The notes: generated by a model from the letters alone, not told the origin. DNA of 64,000 bases from Ilyonectria destructans (GCA_020740775.1 JAHEWK010000015.1:1426001-1490000), one strand, 5' to 3'. Shown: positions 45,468 through 57,391, counted from the first letter of the stretch. Numbers and translations: made by a program.

Positions 45468-47830
45468 TTAGCACTTTCCCTCCTGCCACATCTTGACCGA
45501 CTTGATGACCATGCCACGCTCCTCCTTGGGACCCCAGCTCGGCAGCCAAGTCGAGTTTGACTTCCAAAAGTCGCGCATGGGCGTCTCGCTGTTGTCAGCC
45601 CAGGGTTTACCGCCAACGGCGTCGCTGCGTTAGAAGATCAGAGTTAGCAACTGGCATCGACGGAACGGTACTAAGAAGGGGACTAGAAGGAAACAACGAG
45701 GAAATAAGTGAAATGGTGAGGTTGGGGGGAATAAAGCTGTCCGGCCAGGGGAAACGCCCCCCACCCTCGGCTCATCTCGTCAGTGGGGGGAGTGAGTGTG
45801 TGAGAGACTTTGTGCGTCTGTGTGTGTGGGCCATGGCGGCCAACAAGCATCTATTTAGACTTACGGGAACCAACCATTCGTAGAACCGACGGCAACGTTG
45901 AGGATGAGGAAAAAGGACTGGTCGAAAGGCGTGTTGGCGCGTCCGGTGCTGCTCCAGGGATCGACAGGCACGGAGCCGTTGACGGACGACCCGGCAAACT
46001 CGCCGTACGTCCACAGGTTTTTGTTCTTGGTAAAGTCGAAGAAGATGACTTGCTGCAGATTGACGGCTGGGATTAGCACAGTTCTCTCTCTCTCGATTCA
46101 ATTACATGGTGAGGAGGGTTCGCTGGGAAAGAGAGCCGCATCGTCGCCCGGCACCAAGCTAATCGCCACCAGCCCGCTCGTAGCGTAGCCTTATGGGAAT
46201 AGCCAAAGCACAGACGCGGCTGACGGGAACTTGTCGTGGGGGGCAATGGAAGAGGACTGGGGAAGAAGAGTCGCGCTAGAAGCAGAAGCAGAGACACAAC
46301 TTGCAACTCGCAGCTCTACCAACAACACCACGAGATGAGACTCACCCGAAGCCGGCCGTCCAGCCAGGTAAAGAGATACTTCTCGCTCCACTCCAGCCCG
46401 TACGTGTGGAACTTTTCGCTGTAGCGCACTCGCTTGCCGCCCCATTCGCCGTAGCTCCTCCGCCAGCGATCGTTGACCGAGGCAGTGCCCCAGTGTAGGG
46501 CCGATGAGACCAGGTTGTCGCCCATGTCGTACGTGCGCGCATCGTTGCCTCGGCTCTCGGCGATGTCGATCTCGCCCGACTTGGGCCAGTCGCCGTATAC
46601 GTTGTCCTGCGGCATCATCCAGATGGCCGGCCACAGCCAGTCGCCCTTGGGCATGCGCGCCGTCACCTCGACGCGGCCGTAGCGGATCGTCTTCTTGCCC
46701 TTGGTGTTGAGCCGCGCCGACCGGACCGGGTTGATGATTTGGCCTTTGGTCGTGTTGCTGACGGCCGCACAGGGGTATCGCGCGTCCAGGTCGTCGACTT
46801 GCGTCTCCGTCGCCGTGCATTTGCCGTCGGCGCGGCCATCCGTCGTCAGGTTGACTGTGTGGCCGTTGACCAGCTCGTCGTAGGTGATGTCGGTGCTCTC
46901 GAGTGTCATGGTCGGCACAATGTGCAGGCCCTCCGCATCGACGTACGAATTGGCCTTGTCCTTGGTGGTCCAGTCAAAGGACCCAGTGCTGCAGCATCGT
47001 CAGCCCTGCTACTCGCGACCAGGGGGTTAGAGTACCCGAGATAAGTTCCAGGGAATAATCCCCGTCAATAACCGATCCAGGGGAGGCGATGCAACGTACC
47101 CGAATCCATTCATCTGCACCTCGTAGTTCCAATTGTCCATGTTCTCGAAGCGATCGTCCATAATCAGGCAGTACTGCGACACTGCGTCAGCCTAGGTTTC
47201 AGGTGTAAGGGTGTAAGTGGCCTCGTTGCCTTGGATGGCACTCACATCCGGGTTGGGGATATTGCGGGTGGCATTCCAACAAAGGTATGCGCCGATGGCT
47301 GGGTAGAGGTCAGCGTACGCTTCAGATAGATGGGCAAGGAGATGGGCAAGGAGATGGGCAAGGAGATGGGCAAGGAGATGGGCAAGGAGATGGGCAAGGA
47401 GATGGCAGAGAGGTGACAGCAAAGGGCCCAAGGAGATGGCGGGAACCGACCGAGACCGATGCAGATGGACGTGTAGAAGATGATACTGTCCCAGTTGACC
47501 TGCTTCTTTGACTTGTTGAGCCATGGCTTCTCAAAATCGCCAACGAGTCGGCTGCTCTTGAAGCGCCGACGCGGGCCTGCGACTGGTTTGCGTCAGTTCA
47601 AAGTCAACACAAGCGAGAGCTGCCTCGTGCGCATTCAACGTACCCTCATATGTGGAAGCATTGCGGATAAACGTTGCTCGCCGGGACGTTAGAGAGGGCG
47701 CAACTGGTGTCGCGGCAATGGGAGTTGCAAATGGGTTTTCAGGCGACTCATTGCCAGGTGTTCCCATGGGGTTTACCGATGTCGAGGCGGCTTCCTCGAC
47801 AGTGTAGTTGACCGTCCTTGAGGATTCCAT
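45468..47830 (-). CDS. KRE6/SKN1-like GH16 beta-glucan synthesis protein
   Basis: Seven exons, 47830-47644, 47576-47451, 47298-47246, 47173-47100, 46988-46346, 46052-45865 and 45624-45468, give 475 residues. The layout is that of type II membrane proteins of the SKN1/KRE6 family: a Ser/Pro/Thr-rich cytosolic tail, an RLVGDFEKPW motif before the membrane, one TM helix (about 86-110) and YCLIMDDRF opening the GH16 domain. FGTGSFDWTTKD and the catalytic cluster EIDIAES (Glu286, Asp288, Glu291) follow. Family members are needed for beta-1,6-glucan and wall assembly in the secretory pathway, with transglycosidase activity inferred. The tail is shorter than in yeast KRE6 (720 residues). Intron 2 carries a 12-bp minisatellite. 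The gene is divergent from a GT2 polysaccharide synthase. Confidence 0.92.
47329..47400. repeat. 12-bp minisatellite inside intron 2 of the GH16 gene
   Basis: Six perfect head-to-tail copies of GATGGGCAAGGA on the plus strand, followed by a partial copy. The array takes up 72 of the 152 bp of the intron (47299-47450), making it the longest intron in the gene. On the transcribed strand it reads as pyrimidine-rich CTCCTTGCCCAT repeats just upstream of the acceptor. Confidence 0.95.
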
Positions 47831-48395
47831 TGTCCAAGGGGTGGCAGTCAATGTGTGAAGCCTCGACGTGCCCAAGAGCCGGATGCCAAGCGAGAAGACT
47901 CTTGACTTGGTCCCAGGACGTCGTGATGATATGGAAACACTGCTCCGCTCTGACCGGCCTTGTTCTCGGAATCCAAACAAAACTGGAGCTAGGCTTGGCC
48001 TCCGAACACTCAAGGATAACAACACCAGCCAGGGTTGAAGATATCCAGGTGGCCGAGACCTTGATATGGCGCCTGAGACATCAGCTGAAATGCAGCCAAG
48101 TATGACATGGCAATGGATCTATTGAATGCTATCGCCTCATCGCCATGACTTGAATGCCGCCTGGACTCATGGACCGAGATGCCGCCTCGCCGAAACCCTG
48201 GTCGACTGGGAACAGGGATGAGGCCTCTGGGATGCCAAGGCCACGAGGGATTGTGTACAAGTCGACGAGGTACCAGGTGTCGGTAGTACTACGACGGCCT
48301 CTAGGCATCCAGACCGGGTCCGGAAGGTCAGGATCCTGATCTGTCATCGAGATACGGATACACCAATGCGTCCAGCCGAGGACCACGCCTATCTG

Positions 48396-48418
48396 TGCAT
48401 GCAAGTGGCTTGCATGCA
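48396..48418. promoter_or_regulatory. Perfect 23-bp interrupted palindrome
   Basis: TGCATGCAAG (48396-48405), the spacer TGG, then its exact reverse complement (48409-48418). It contains two TGCATGCA cores. It lies 566 bp upstream of the GH16 ATG and 1.8 kb from the GT2 ATG. A dimeric regulator site is possible; there is no terminator-like T run beside it. Confidence 0.5.
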
Positions 48419-50119
48419 TTTGCAGGGGACCGTTGAAGCGCTGAGGCTCTGATAATGGAGTCAAAAACTCCTCCCCGGTCAGCGTAATAAGCACCTTAGC
48501 GCGCACAGCAACTCAAAAGCCATTTGAGTGGATCCTGCATGGACGTTCAGAGCATTACGACGTAGTATTCCGTTGGCTGTAGGGTGAGTGGGCTTCAAGC
48601 CAAGACGACAGCTCGAATTCGCATGCGCAAGGTTGCGTTACACTCCCCTGGTTCATGCGCCGCTAAGCCGCAAGCCGCCAAGCACGCGGCGGCCACATCG
48701 CCACCATCTTTTTATAACAGGCGCCACAACTGCGTTGCCGTGTTGTTGGTGGAAGTTGACCTGATAGTGCCCGGTTGTTGAGGCTCTTGGCGACGCATCT
48801 CGAGATAGGCGACTACCACGTACACTCGCGAGAATTGGGTTAGGATGCCATCCGATTGGGTGTAGCGCTGCTCGGGTCCGTTTTGACGGGCGCGTTTCGT
48901 ATGCGACCTAATGGAGCGCCCGTCATCGAGTGCCGGAGACGAGATATTCGTGTACTCCGGAGGTGAGATAGAGCAATCAACCGGTGGCTGGTTGGTCGAG
49001 TCGAGTCCCACGTTGAGCACTCACACGCTCCCATTGTCATAAGTCGCCGAGTCCAACGCTTCTCTGCCCCTGGCAATCATGGATTCACTAATGCAACGTC
49101 AGCTGTGCCAAGGTCAATAAAGCTTTTCTCCTGGACATGGTACATATGGCGCGGATCTCGGCACAGGCTCCATTGAGGGGCCCGGCAGTTGCTCTTTTCC
49201 CTCTCAAGGCGGCCTTGGCCTTATCGATCTTGCGGAATGGGTCCAGGAAAAGGTTTCGCAGTCGTAAACTGCCAGTGGGGGTCTCGGGTAGATCCACAGC
49301 GGACAGCCCAGCCTAAGCCTTGTCTTAACTCAGGAACAGGCTGCTATTAACATGGGATTCTTAATACGGATCGATGCTGGGTCTGCTGTACAGTCAGCGT
49401 CCCGAACACTACCAACTCGGCAGAAAAGAAACCGCACAAAAACAGCTACCTATCGATCATCTGGTTGGTGGCTGTTTCTTGAGCCGGCAAACAAAAGAAC
49501 AACACAACATGATTGGCCATGTCGTATACGGTATCGGATTGACGCTCTCTGCAACCTCCTCTGCAAACCCCTTGCTAGTTACCTGCAGCAACGGCCGCAC
49601 CAGCTGGCTTGGCCTTGACCATGTCCTCCTGGCTGCCTAGCGTTGGCATTATCGACGCGGACCTACGTATTGATAAACTGCAGCATGATTGTCTCCATCT
49701 GGCTGCTGACGGCAGGACCGCCACGGGCCTCGATGGTCCCGAACCTTGGTTCAGCTGGCAACTAACCAGCTTCCCTATCTGGTGGCGGTTGCTGTGTTGT
49801 CAGGTCAAGGCGGAGTTTGCGTGCCAGCCTCGGCCGTGTCAGCTCTCCGACCTCACCGGACCCCTGGGCAAATTTCCACACCTCCACCAGCCGCTCTGGG
49901 CAATCTAGAGCCTTGCCAGGTTGGCTGAGAGAAGGCCGGTCCATCACAATGCAGGCTGCCGACCCGGACACGACATTCGAGGCCCAAACAAGGCGTAATC
50001 CCCCTCAGGCTCACCAACTTGGACACGAATCTGGAACACGGTCCGAAGAGTAACTTTCATAACATGGCCTGGGGTCGTTCGCCTTTGGCTCCCCTCTTGG
50101 CCTGATTAACTCGACTTAT

Positions 50120-50158
50120 TTTCCGTCTTCTTCCCAAGCCTTCCCCCTTTCCTCCCCC
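50120..50158 (+). promoter_or_regulatory. Pyrimidine-rich tract upstream of the GT2 gene
   Basis: A C/T-rich stretch ends about 75 bp before the ATG at 50235, typical of fungal transcription-start regions. No TATA box is evident. Confidence 0.4.
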
Positions 50159-50234
50159 GAGGCAGATCTTCAGGTTTGTCTGGAAAAGGATTCCTGCGTG
50201 CCAGCTTTCCCTGCGTGCAAGCCCCTATCCAACA

Positions 50235-53200
50235 ATGGCCTCCGAGAAGATGCGCTCTCGCTTCCGCGAGTCGATTACGTCTACGCCTGCCACGCCTTCT
50301 GCGGATGCGCAGACTCTGAAGAAGCTCGAAGGAGGTGATTTCCCTTCAGTCCTTTCTCCTCAGTCTCCTGAGCGGCCTTCGAGAGGATACCCTCCATCAC
50401 GGTCCGGTCACAGCTCCTTTTCAGGGACGCCTGTGTTGAACCCTCCCGATGCGAAGGAGCCGGCACTGGTGAGTCCTTCAACACATGTCTACCTCGCTTC
50501 ATTCACCCCATGCACTGCCCAGACATGGTGACCACGTTGAGGGTTACCCTGCAATCTTGTCTTCCTTCCTTACTGGCCCCCCAATTGTTTCATGAACCTG
50601 CCCCGACTTTATCTCCTTTACCCCTGCCTGCCCATGCATCTGTCCGCAACAGTGACCAACCTGCGGCTCTTCTCATGACCGGAAAAATCTAACGGGGCCT
50701 AGGTTGCCAAATACCTCGCCCGTCGTGCGACCCTGCTCGGGTGGTTTGATGAGCCTGCCGCCGCCGCCATTACCAGTGGCTGGTCTTCTACCTGCGTTGC
50801 GTTGAAGAAGCCTGACGGCACTTACGCCTATGCGCCAGATGACCCAAGCCCTGATCTGGTGGCTGCTGTCGCCCGCCTGGAAGAGAATGCCGTCGTTTCC
50901 ATGGCCTCGGAGGTGACTAACACGGTCCTTGACACCATCACGCCTGACCAGGCGAGCCTGCTTGTGGAAAGCACCGGTGCCCGCATTCCCATCGTCCCCA
51001 GCCTGGCCGACGTCCGTCAGTCGCTTGTGCACTCGACCAGCTCATGCATCGTCGTCCAGGAGCGCTGCGTGCTCATTTGGTCCAATGTACCAAACACGGT
51101 TATCAATGTAGCACACAATGTTGAGAAGCAGCTACTAGGCTTTGTAAGTCGCCGTCGAACCCGTCCCTCCATCTCACTAGCAAGCCAAGCCAACCGCATT
51201 TGGCAACGTCTTGTTGGGGGCCATGATTTTTAAGAAATGCGTCAGAAGGACGTGGCTGACTCGGGTTGTGATTGGACAGATTGTTGGCCCTTCAATGCCC
51301 CGCGGATTGCTTGCCCAAACCGAGGAGCAGTCAATTGACGGCCTTCCCACGCCTGTCCGTGGCGCTATCGACGAGAAGAACTCGGTCTACCAACTCGCCA
51401 TCAAGGTCGAGGAGGGCGATGGCGACGGAGATGAGGACCTCGAGGGCAATCCGCCCGTGCGGCCTGCCCTGAGGGTGCACTCGTTCCGAATTGGTATTGT
51501 CATGATCTTGGTCATTCTAACGCAGAGCATGGGTGTTTCCAAAGTGAGTTGATTATGATTAAACTCAATGAGAAACCCTCCCAGAAAGAAGTTGCGCTAA
51601 TCGACAACTACTACAGCTTTTGCATGAATGGTCTTGGGACGGTGATTTCAAGCGATTCATCTTGGTGAGTGTATTGGTGTTGTGACGCTATTTGAAAAAA
51701 CTGACCCAGAAACAGGTTGTCGTTATCCCACCTCTCTGCCTCCTGTCACTGGTAAGTGTTTCTTCCGCTCTAGACCAGCAATTTGCAACTGACAGACTGA
51801 TTAGTTCTTCTTCATTGTCGTCGTGAGCAGTGTCTTTCAGCTGCTTCTCCCGGCCGGCATGTGCCTGAGAAACTCGAGATACCATTCTGGTGAGTAGCGC
51901 AGGCTCTCGCGGCGTATAGCAGGAACCTGGAGCTAATCTAATGTGCGCCACAGCTGTCAAGCCCAACCGCAAGCGCTACGTCGACTATGAGCTGCCGCAC
52001 ATCACCGTGCAGATGCCCGTATACAAGGAGGGTCTTCGCGGGTAAGCAGATTTCATGACATGGCACATGATTTGAAGTTTTTCTAACTCCCATTGAATAG
52101 TGTCGTTGTCCCAACCATGGTCTCTGTCATGGCTGCTATCCAGTACTATGAGAACCAGGGTGGTACGGCATCTGTCTTTATCAACGACGACGGTATGCAG
52201 TGCATCCAGCCTGAGCTGGCCGCAGCCCGTAAGCAATACTATCGCGAGAATGGCATTGGATATTGCGCACGCATGCCCACGATGAAGACCGCGAAGGGCG
52301 GCGGCTTCCTCTCGTGGTTCAGGCGAACTCCCCCAGTTGACCCTGAGGTGGACAACCAGGATGAGAGCGAGCTCAGCCCCCAGGGCCGCGCCAACATGCT
52401 CGGCTTCGTGCGCAAGGGCAAGTTCAAGAAAGCCAGCAACATGAACTATTGCCTAGCCTTCTCCAACCGCGTTGAGGACGAGCTGCACCGCTTGACGGAG
52501 CTCGAGTGCACCAACCGCAACTGCAGCTATGAAGAACTATCTGCCGAGGACGACGATTCTCTCTATGAGGTGGCCCTGCAGAATATGCTCGACGCTGACG
52601 AGGGCAAGACCTGGGCTGAAGGCAACATCCGCATGGGCGAGATCATCCTGATCATCGACTGTGACACCCGTGTCCCCATTGATAGTCTGCTCTACGGCGC
52701 TCTCGAGATGCATGAAAGTCCCGAGGTCGCCATTCTGCAGCATGGTTCAGGCGTCATGCAAGTTGCCCACAACATCTTCGAGAACGGCATCACCTACTTC
52801 ACAAACATTGTCTACACCGCCATCAAGTACGGTGTTGGCACCGGCGACGTCGCCCCCTTTGTTGGCCACAATGCATTCTTGCGCTGGAAAGCCATCCAGA
52901 GCGTCGCCTTTGTCGATCCCTCCGATGGCATCACGAAGTGGTGGTCCGACTCACATGTGTCAGAAGACTTCGACATTAGTCTGCGCATCCAGGTAGCGGG
53001 CATGGATTGTCGTCTGGCTACCTACCACAACGGCGGCTTCGAAGAGGGTGTTTCGCTGACCGTCTACGACGAGCTGAACCGTTGGGAAAAGTACGCATAC
53101 GGGTGCAACGAGCTTGTGTTCCATCCCTTGTAAGTCCGTCGATATGCCAGAGCCCTGACACATGACTAAATTGCATTGTGCACAGTTACCAATGGATCTA

Positions 53201-53905
53201 CAAGGGCCCCGTCACGAGGCTGTTCCTCCGCTTCCTCTGGAGCAACATGCCCGTTTCTAGCAAGGTTTCCATCATTGCTTACATCTTTACCTGTAAGTGC
53301 AATTCTCCTATTATAACTCCTTGTGGCTCGCGAAGCTGACCATGGCAGATTACGCCATCGCCGCCGGTATGCTGCTTACCGTTGTCAACTATGTCCTCGT
53401 TGGCTTGTTTTTCATGGAGCTCGACCACTTCTACACTCCTTCATGGGGTATCTGGGTGTCTCTCCTGGTCGTCTTCAATGGTGTCGCTTCCATAGCCTTC
53501 AGTATGACGCGTCACCGGCTCAAGGAGAAGTCGTTTTGGGTCACTATCCTCGAGACCGTCAAGTGGTTGCCGTTCCTGCTCCTATTCTTTGGTGGCATTA
53601 GCATCAACTGTGCCAAGGCACTATTGTGCCACGCCTTCTCCGTCAACATTGAGTGGGCCTCCACCTCCAAGGAGCTTGGCCCCACGGGTATCTACATTGG
53701 TCTGAACAAGATGATGCACCGATTCAAGTACACATTCTTGATCTGCTTTGTCATCGCTGGAGGCATGATTTACATGGCCGTTGGCGCGCCGTGGGGCTGG
53801 ACCATTGCCCCTGGTCAGTTCTCGACCGGTACCTACGCCATCGTTCCGCTCGCCGTGCAGGTGGCCTGTTCGTTTGCTCTTCCCCTCTTCCTCGGCCTGA
53901 CTTGA
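50235..53905 (+). CDS. Processive GT2 polysaccharide synthase (chitin/cellulose-synthase-like)
   Basis: Ten exons: 50235-50468, 50703-51143, 51280-51543, 51617-51664, 51716-51751, 51805-51889, 51954-52041, 52101-53129, 53186-53292 and 53349-53905, giving 962 residues. A cytosolic N-terminal region of about 310 residues is followed by two TM segments, then the catalytic GT2 core: PHITVQMPVYKEGL, NDDG (427-430), the DxD motif DCD (585-587) and SEDFD with the likely catalytic Asp688. Five or six TM helices end the chain. The usual QxxRW product-binding motif is not evident; after ED the chain reads RWEKYAYGCNELVFHP. Enzymes of this type extend and export a glycan from UDP-sugars at the plasma membrane. 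The polymer is unknown. Exons 4-7 are unusually small (36-88 nt) and fall on the membrane segments. It is divergent from the SKN1-like GH16 gene. Confidence 0.92.
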
Positions 53906-54532
53906 GCGGGTGCCCTCAGGACAAGTTAACGACTTAATCACCTCTGTGCTCTATATGAGAGAAGAGGAAACATGGATGTCGCCGTCCCTAATTCATTCCT
54001 TAATGTTCCGCTAGATTCACTTCTCTGTGGATGGCATGACAGATTCACTTCGCTATTGCATCGGCGTTTAGAGTTATTGCGTTATTGAGTTGGACTTTTT
54101 CATGTGGAAACAAGATTGAAGGTACACACTAAATCGTGGGTATTTATATATATAGACATGGGTATATTTAATAAGAAGCAAGGAGGTTATAGACGTTGTG
54201 GTCCCAATAGCTAATCCGCATCCCGCCCATGGAGTGGATTAATGATAGGTGCCAATTCGAATGGTGATGGACTCTTCTTATGTGGTACAAATCAAGAACA
54301 GTGTGAACAGTCACACCAAGTACAAATCTCGTGATAATGCAAAATCATGCCGCTGTACAATTCCGCCCGCTTAGTGTATATGAAAAACAGTGGTAGGCCC
54401 AAAGAGTAGAAGCATTCAAAATGTCAGATAATGTAAATAATATGACAGTGCCCTTGGACATATCTTGCCCGTAGCCCTGAAGTCAATGCACTCTCTCTGG
54501 ACCTGCTAATCAGGTACAATAACCTTACTTTC
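53906..54532. other. Intergenic region
   Basis: The 3' flank of the GT2 gene and AT-rich spacer. No gene is supported. Confidence 0.45.
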
Positions 54533-55031
54533 TTAAAATACCAATAATCTCTCTATAAAGACATTACAATAAACTTTACACATGTCTATATCCTGACAAG
54601 TGGTAAGTTCGAGCTGACCATCATCAACTAAGTTATCTAGACAAATATTCATAAACCCGTGGATATAACAATCCCCGATGACCCTTTGCTGTGATGTTGG
54701 GATCATTTCTAACACGAGGTTGGTCATCCTGAACGAGGTCAATCCACGGGGTTTCTCGAACAATAAATGGTGTCCGGCTCCCTTTCAAACAAACAATCAA
54801 GTCTCCTCGCCGGATCTTTGCAGGTGCTAGGCCAACGTTTTTGTAAATGAAGAAGGTCCACTTGTTAGTGGCGATACATAGACTATACTCAGTGAACGTG
54901 TTAAGTTGTGTAGAACCAAATTTGTCCTTCTGTGGATGGCAACGCAAAGGCTCCAGCTCGTCCTTGAAGAACAGCTCAACAACATGTTTCATCTCATCGA
55001 CGCAGAGTAGAGAGAATTCCGGGCAAAACAA
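54533..55031 (-). pseudogene. Decayed C-terminal part of a HET-type protein
   Basis: On the minus strand a frame reads FTEYSLCIATNKWTFFIYKN, then GLAPAKIRRGDLIVCLKGS and TPFIVRE, ending at 54633. It resembles the C-terminal region of HET-domain (heterokaryon incompatibility) proteins, where a G-x-P-x-x-x-x-x-GD-x-I segment precedes the conserved GDCYIHG. That GDCYIHGFM segment is present but in the overlapping frame (54763-54533), so a frameshift lies near 54690. No HET domain is found upstream. It is a relic, not a working gene; HET proteins trigger cell death on non-self fusion. Assignment rests on these short motifs only. Confidence 0.5.
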
Positions 55032-55925
55032 TTAGACTAAGGGCTAGGGTCACTGGGAAGAGACGAAAGAACAAAATCTTACTTCTTCGGGGTTGTCCGT
55101 TTCACTGGTTGATTTCTCGGGATAGATACGTCGGAGAGGTAGGCACAGCAGACTCTAGAGCTCTTATACTACTGATATATAGAATTGATTGCTTCTTGGA
55201 GTTTGGCGCTGCTGGATTTATAAAAGCGAGGAATTATAAGTTTAATCGAGTGGTTGGTTGAGTGGTTGGTCGAGTGGTTGGTCGAGTGGTTGGTTGAGTG
55301 GTTGGTTGAGGTGTGTGCAAGGATGGAAAGATGACTGGAGTGGAAGAGGTGAGGCTTACAGAGCTTTTATATCCATCATGATTTTGCCTTTTCCAAGATC
55401 TAGCTTTTCCAGCAGATCTAGCTTTTTCAAGATGCAGCTGTTCCTGCAGCTTATTGAGGTATCAGGAAAGGTAACCAGTTGGACTAGAAACCTTAGTCTG
55501 TTTGAGTAACTGTTGACCTTTGAATGGACTGGGTATATGGTCTGTATTGTTGATACTATTGTTGGTGTTTTTTTTTTACTGTTGAGCTTCTAGTCCCCCC
55601 TCTGGGTATGTGTGTACTAGGGCACCCTAACCTCTTGATAAGTTTAATTACAGAACAGAACTAGACGCTCTAAGATGCAGGTGAGAGAGGTCTATCTTTT
55701 GAGATATTACAGGATCAGACTGTTACATTCCTCAGCGCTGATTATGGCAACACGGCAACAAGGCCACCACCGTGGATTGGGCGATTCGTCTATTATCCGC
55801 TTACCCCGACACCCAGTCTCAGCTAGGGAAGAGAGCAAGGGGAAGTGGGAGTGATTATATGCCGTTTAGCATTAGTTAATTACAAGCGTCACAAAATAAC
55901 ACAGTCCTTAATTAAAGCATGTCAT
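55032..55925. other. AT-rich intergenic region with a minisatellite
   Basis: No gene is supported. It holds a 12-bp minisatellite at 55248, a nine-T run near 55570 and the 3' flank of the ankyrin gene. Confidence 0.5.
55248..55307. repeat. 12-bp G-rich minisatellite
   Basis: Five tandem copies of GAGTGGTTGGTY, differing only in the last base (T or C). Each copy has two GG pairs with short loops, so the plus strand could form weak two-tetrad quadruplexes. It is unrelated in sequence to the minisatellite at 47329, though the unit length is the same. Confidence 0.95.
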
Positions 55926-56924
55926 TTAATCAAATAGAAAGCTTCCTCCCCCAGTCCTTCCTACAGCACCATTTTCTTTTAGAACTTGCACTGCTTTATC
56001 GTGGCCTCCGACCGCGGCGCTCTGAAGCGCGGTCTGTCTTCTTCCTCTCCTAAAACTGCAAGCATTTACATCAGCACCAGCCGCCAATAATCTCTCGATG
56101 ACATCTACGTGACCGTTCTCAGCTGCCGCATGTAGAGCCATTCCGTCTCCGTACCGGCCTCCCAAGGCGTGAACGTCGGCACCTTTCTCGAGGAGAATGC
56201 CGACCACTTCGATATGACCTAGTAAACATGCTCCCTGGAGAGCAGTGTAGCCCTTGTATTTTGCTGCGGCCCCATTGATGTCAGCCCCGTGTTCAAGGAG
56301 AAGCCTCAGTATTGCCGTGTAGCCGCCGCCGGCAGCAGCCTGCAATGCCGTGAGACCTGCTGATGGTGATGGAGGAGCATTTACGTCTGCACTCAGCTGC
56401 AGCAGTCGTCTAACCAGATGCACATGTCCTCGCTCTGCTGCTGCCTGCAGTGCTGTTCTTCCGTTGTACCGCGTCACTGAAACTAATGACGTTGTTGACC
56501 CAGGTCTCCGACTTGCGGGAGTTGAGGATACTTCGTTTATCTTGGCGCCGGCGCTCAGCAGAATATTGACGACCTTTTCGTCCCCATGTCCGCAGGCGAT
56601 CTGCAAGGCATTCCTATTGAAGTTGTTCCCGTTGCAGAAGTGGATATCGGCTCCGGCGTCGACCAACATCTGCACGGCCTGTTCGTGACCATGCATGCAT
56701 GCAGCTTGGATGGCCGTCTGGCCGTAATATCCGCACGGTGGTTCGTTGACGGCGGCCGGGTCGGCGGCAAGGATTTCCCTGATCTTGCCTATTTCTCCGC
56801 CTCTCGAGGCAAGCTGCAACGGCGTCCAGCAGTATTCCTCGCCGTCCTCGGTCTGCAGGGTCGGATCCCACGCCGCGTCCAATGGTGGCAAGGATGTCTG
56901 CATGGTGTCGCTTGTGTGGGACAA
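55926..56924 (-). CDS. Ankyrin-repeat protein
   Basis: Single-exon gene of 332 residues made of about eight ankyrin repeats, each with the TALQxAAxxGHxxxVxxLLxxGADVN pattern. Examples are TPLQLASRGGEIGKIREIL near residue 34, TAIQAACMHGHEQAVQMLVD and TALQGACLLGHIEVVGILLE; the last repeat ends VLKENGAVG. There is no signal peptide, membrane segment or other domain, so it is a soluble protein-binding scaffold or the ankyrin part of a larger decayed NLR-like gene. An acidic leader (PTLQTEDGEEYCW) precedes repeat 1. The second Met (56903) is an alternative start. It lies next to a decayed ankyrin gene and a HET relic. Confidence 0.9.
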   Translation of the reverse strand: MSHTSDTMQTSLPPLDAAWDPTLQTEDGEEYCWTPLQLASRGGEIGKIREILAADPAAVNEPPCGYYGQTAIQAACMHGHEQAVQMLVDAGADIHFCNGNNFNRNALQIACGHGDEKVVNILLSAGAKINEVSSTPASRRPGSTTSLVSVTRYNGRTALQAAAERGHVHLVRRLLQLSADVNAPPSPSAGLTALQAAAGGGYTAILRLLLEHGADINGAAAKYKGYTALQGACLLGHIEVVGILLEKGADVHALGGRYGDGMALHAAAENGHVDVIERLLAAGADVNACSFRRGRRQTALQSAAVGGHDKAVQVLKENGAVGRTGGGSFLFD

Positions 56925-57391
56925 CCGAGGCTCGGAACGGCAAGGAGTACTGTAGAGTCAGGACGGAATCACTTGGCATAGAGGCCGTTGGACGATGAGC
57001 CAGTTAAATTTATATGTCGAGGATGACGGACTTGGTGCTATGGTGATGGACATGTGACTAGCGGCATGTCAGTGATATAGTTTAAAGGAGAGATTCAAGC
57101 CAACAAAGGAAAAAAAAACAAAAATGTATTTTATTAATTAAAGAAATTATGAATTAAATTCACTCTAAAGCTGTTTTATCATATTTGAAATACACTTTAT
57201 GTACCTTCTCCTCTCCCTATTGTCTGAGGCATTTTAGGGTACTTACTCAGTCCCGGGCTGTGGCCGAAAGCGCCTGCCTAATCGGGATGTGTCGTCTGAC
57301 ATGTGGTAGTTAACCATGTCCACTTGACAGCTTTCACTCGCTATCTTGTGGCCCGAATCCTGGTCATATTCGGCAATCGGCACGATATCGA
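56925..57391. other. AT-rich spacer
   Basis: Between the intact ankyrin gene and the decayed one. An A/T-rich stretch at 57105-57200 is the only notable feature. No gene is supported. Confidence 0.45.

Larger units (their letters stand above)
47831..50234. other. Long divergent promoter region of the GH16/GT2 pair
   Basis: About 2.4 kb between the two ATGs. No gene is supported: frames at 48129-48506, 48712-49076 and 49352-49971 are featureless. It holds a perfect 10+3+10 palindrome at 48396 and a CT-rich tract before the GT2 start. Confidence 0.5.
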
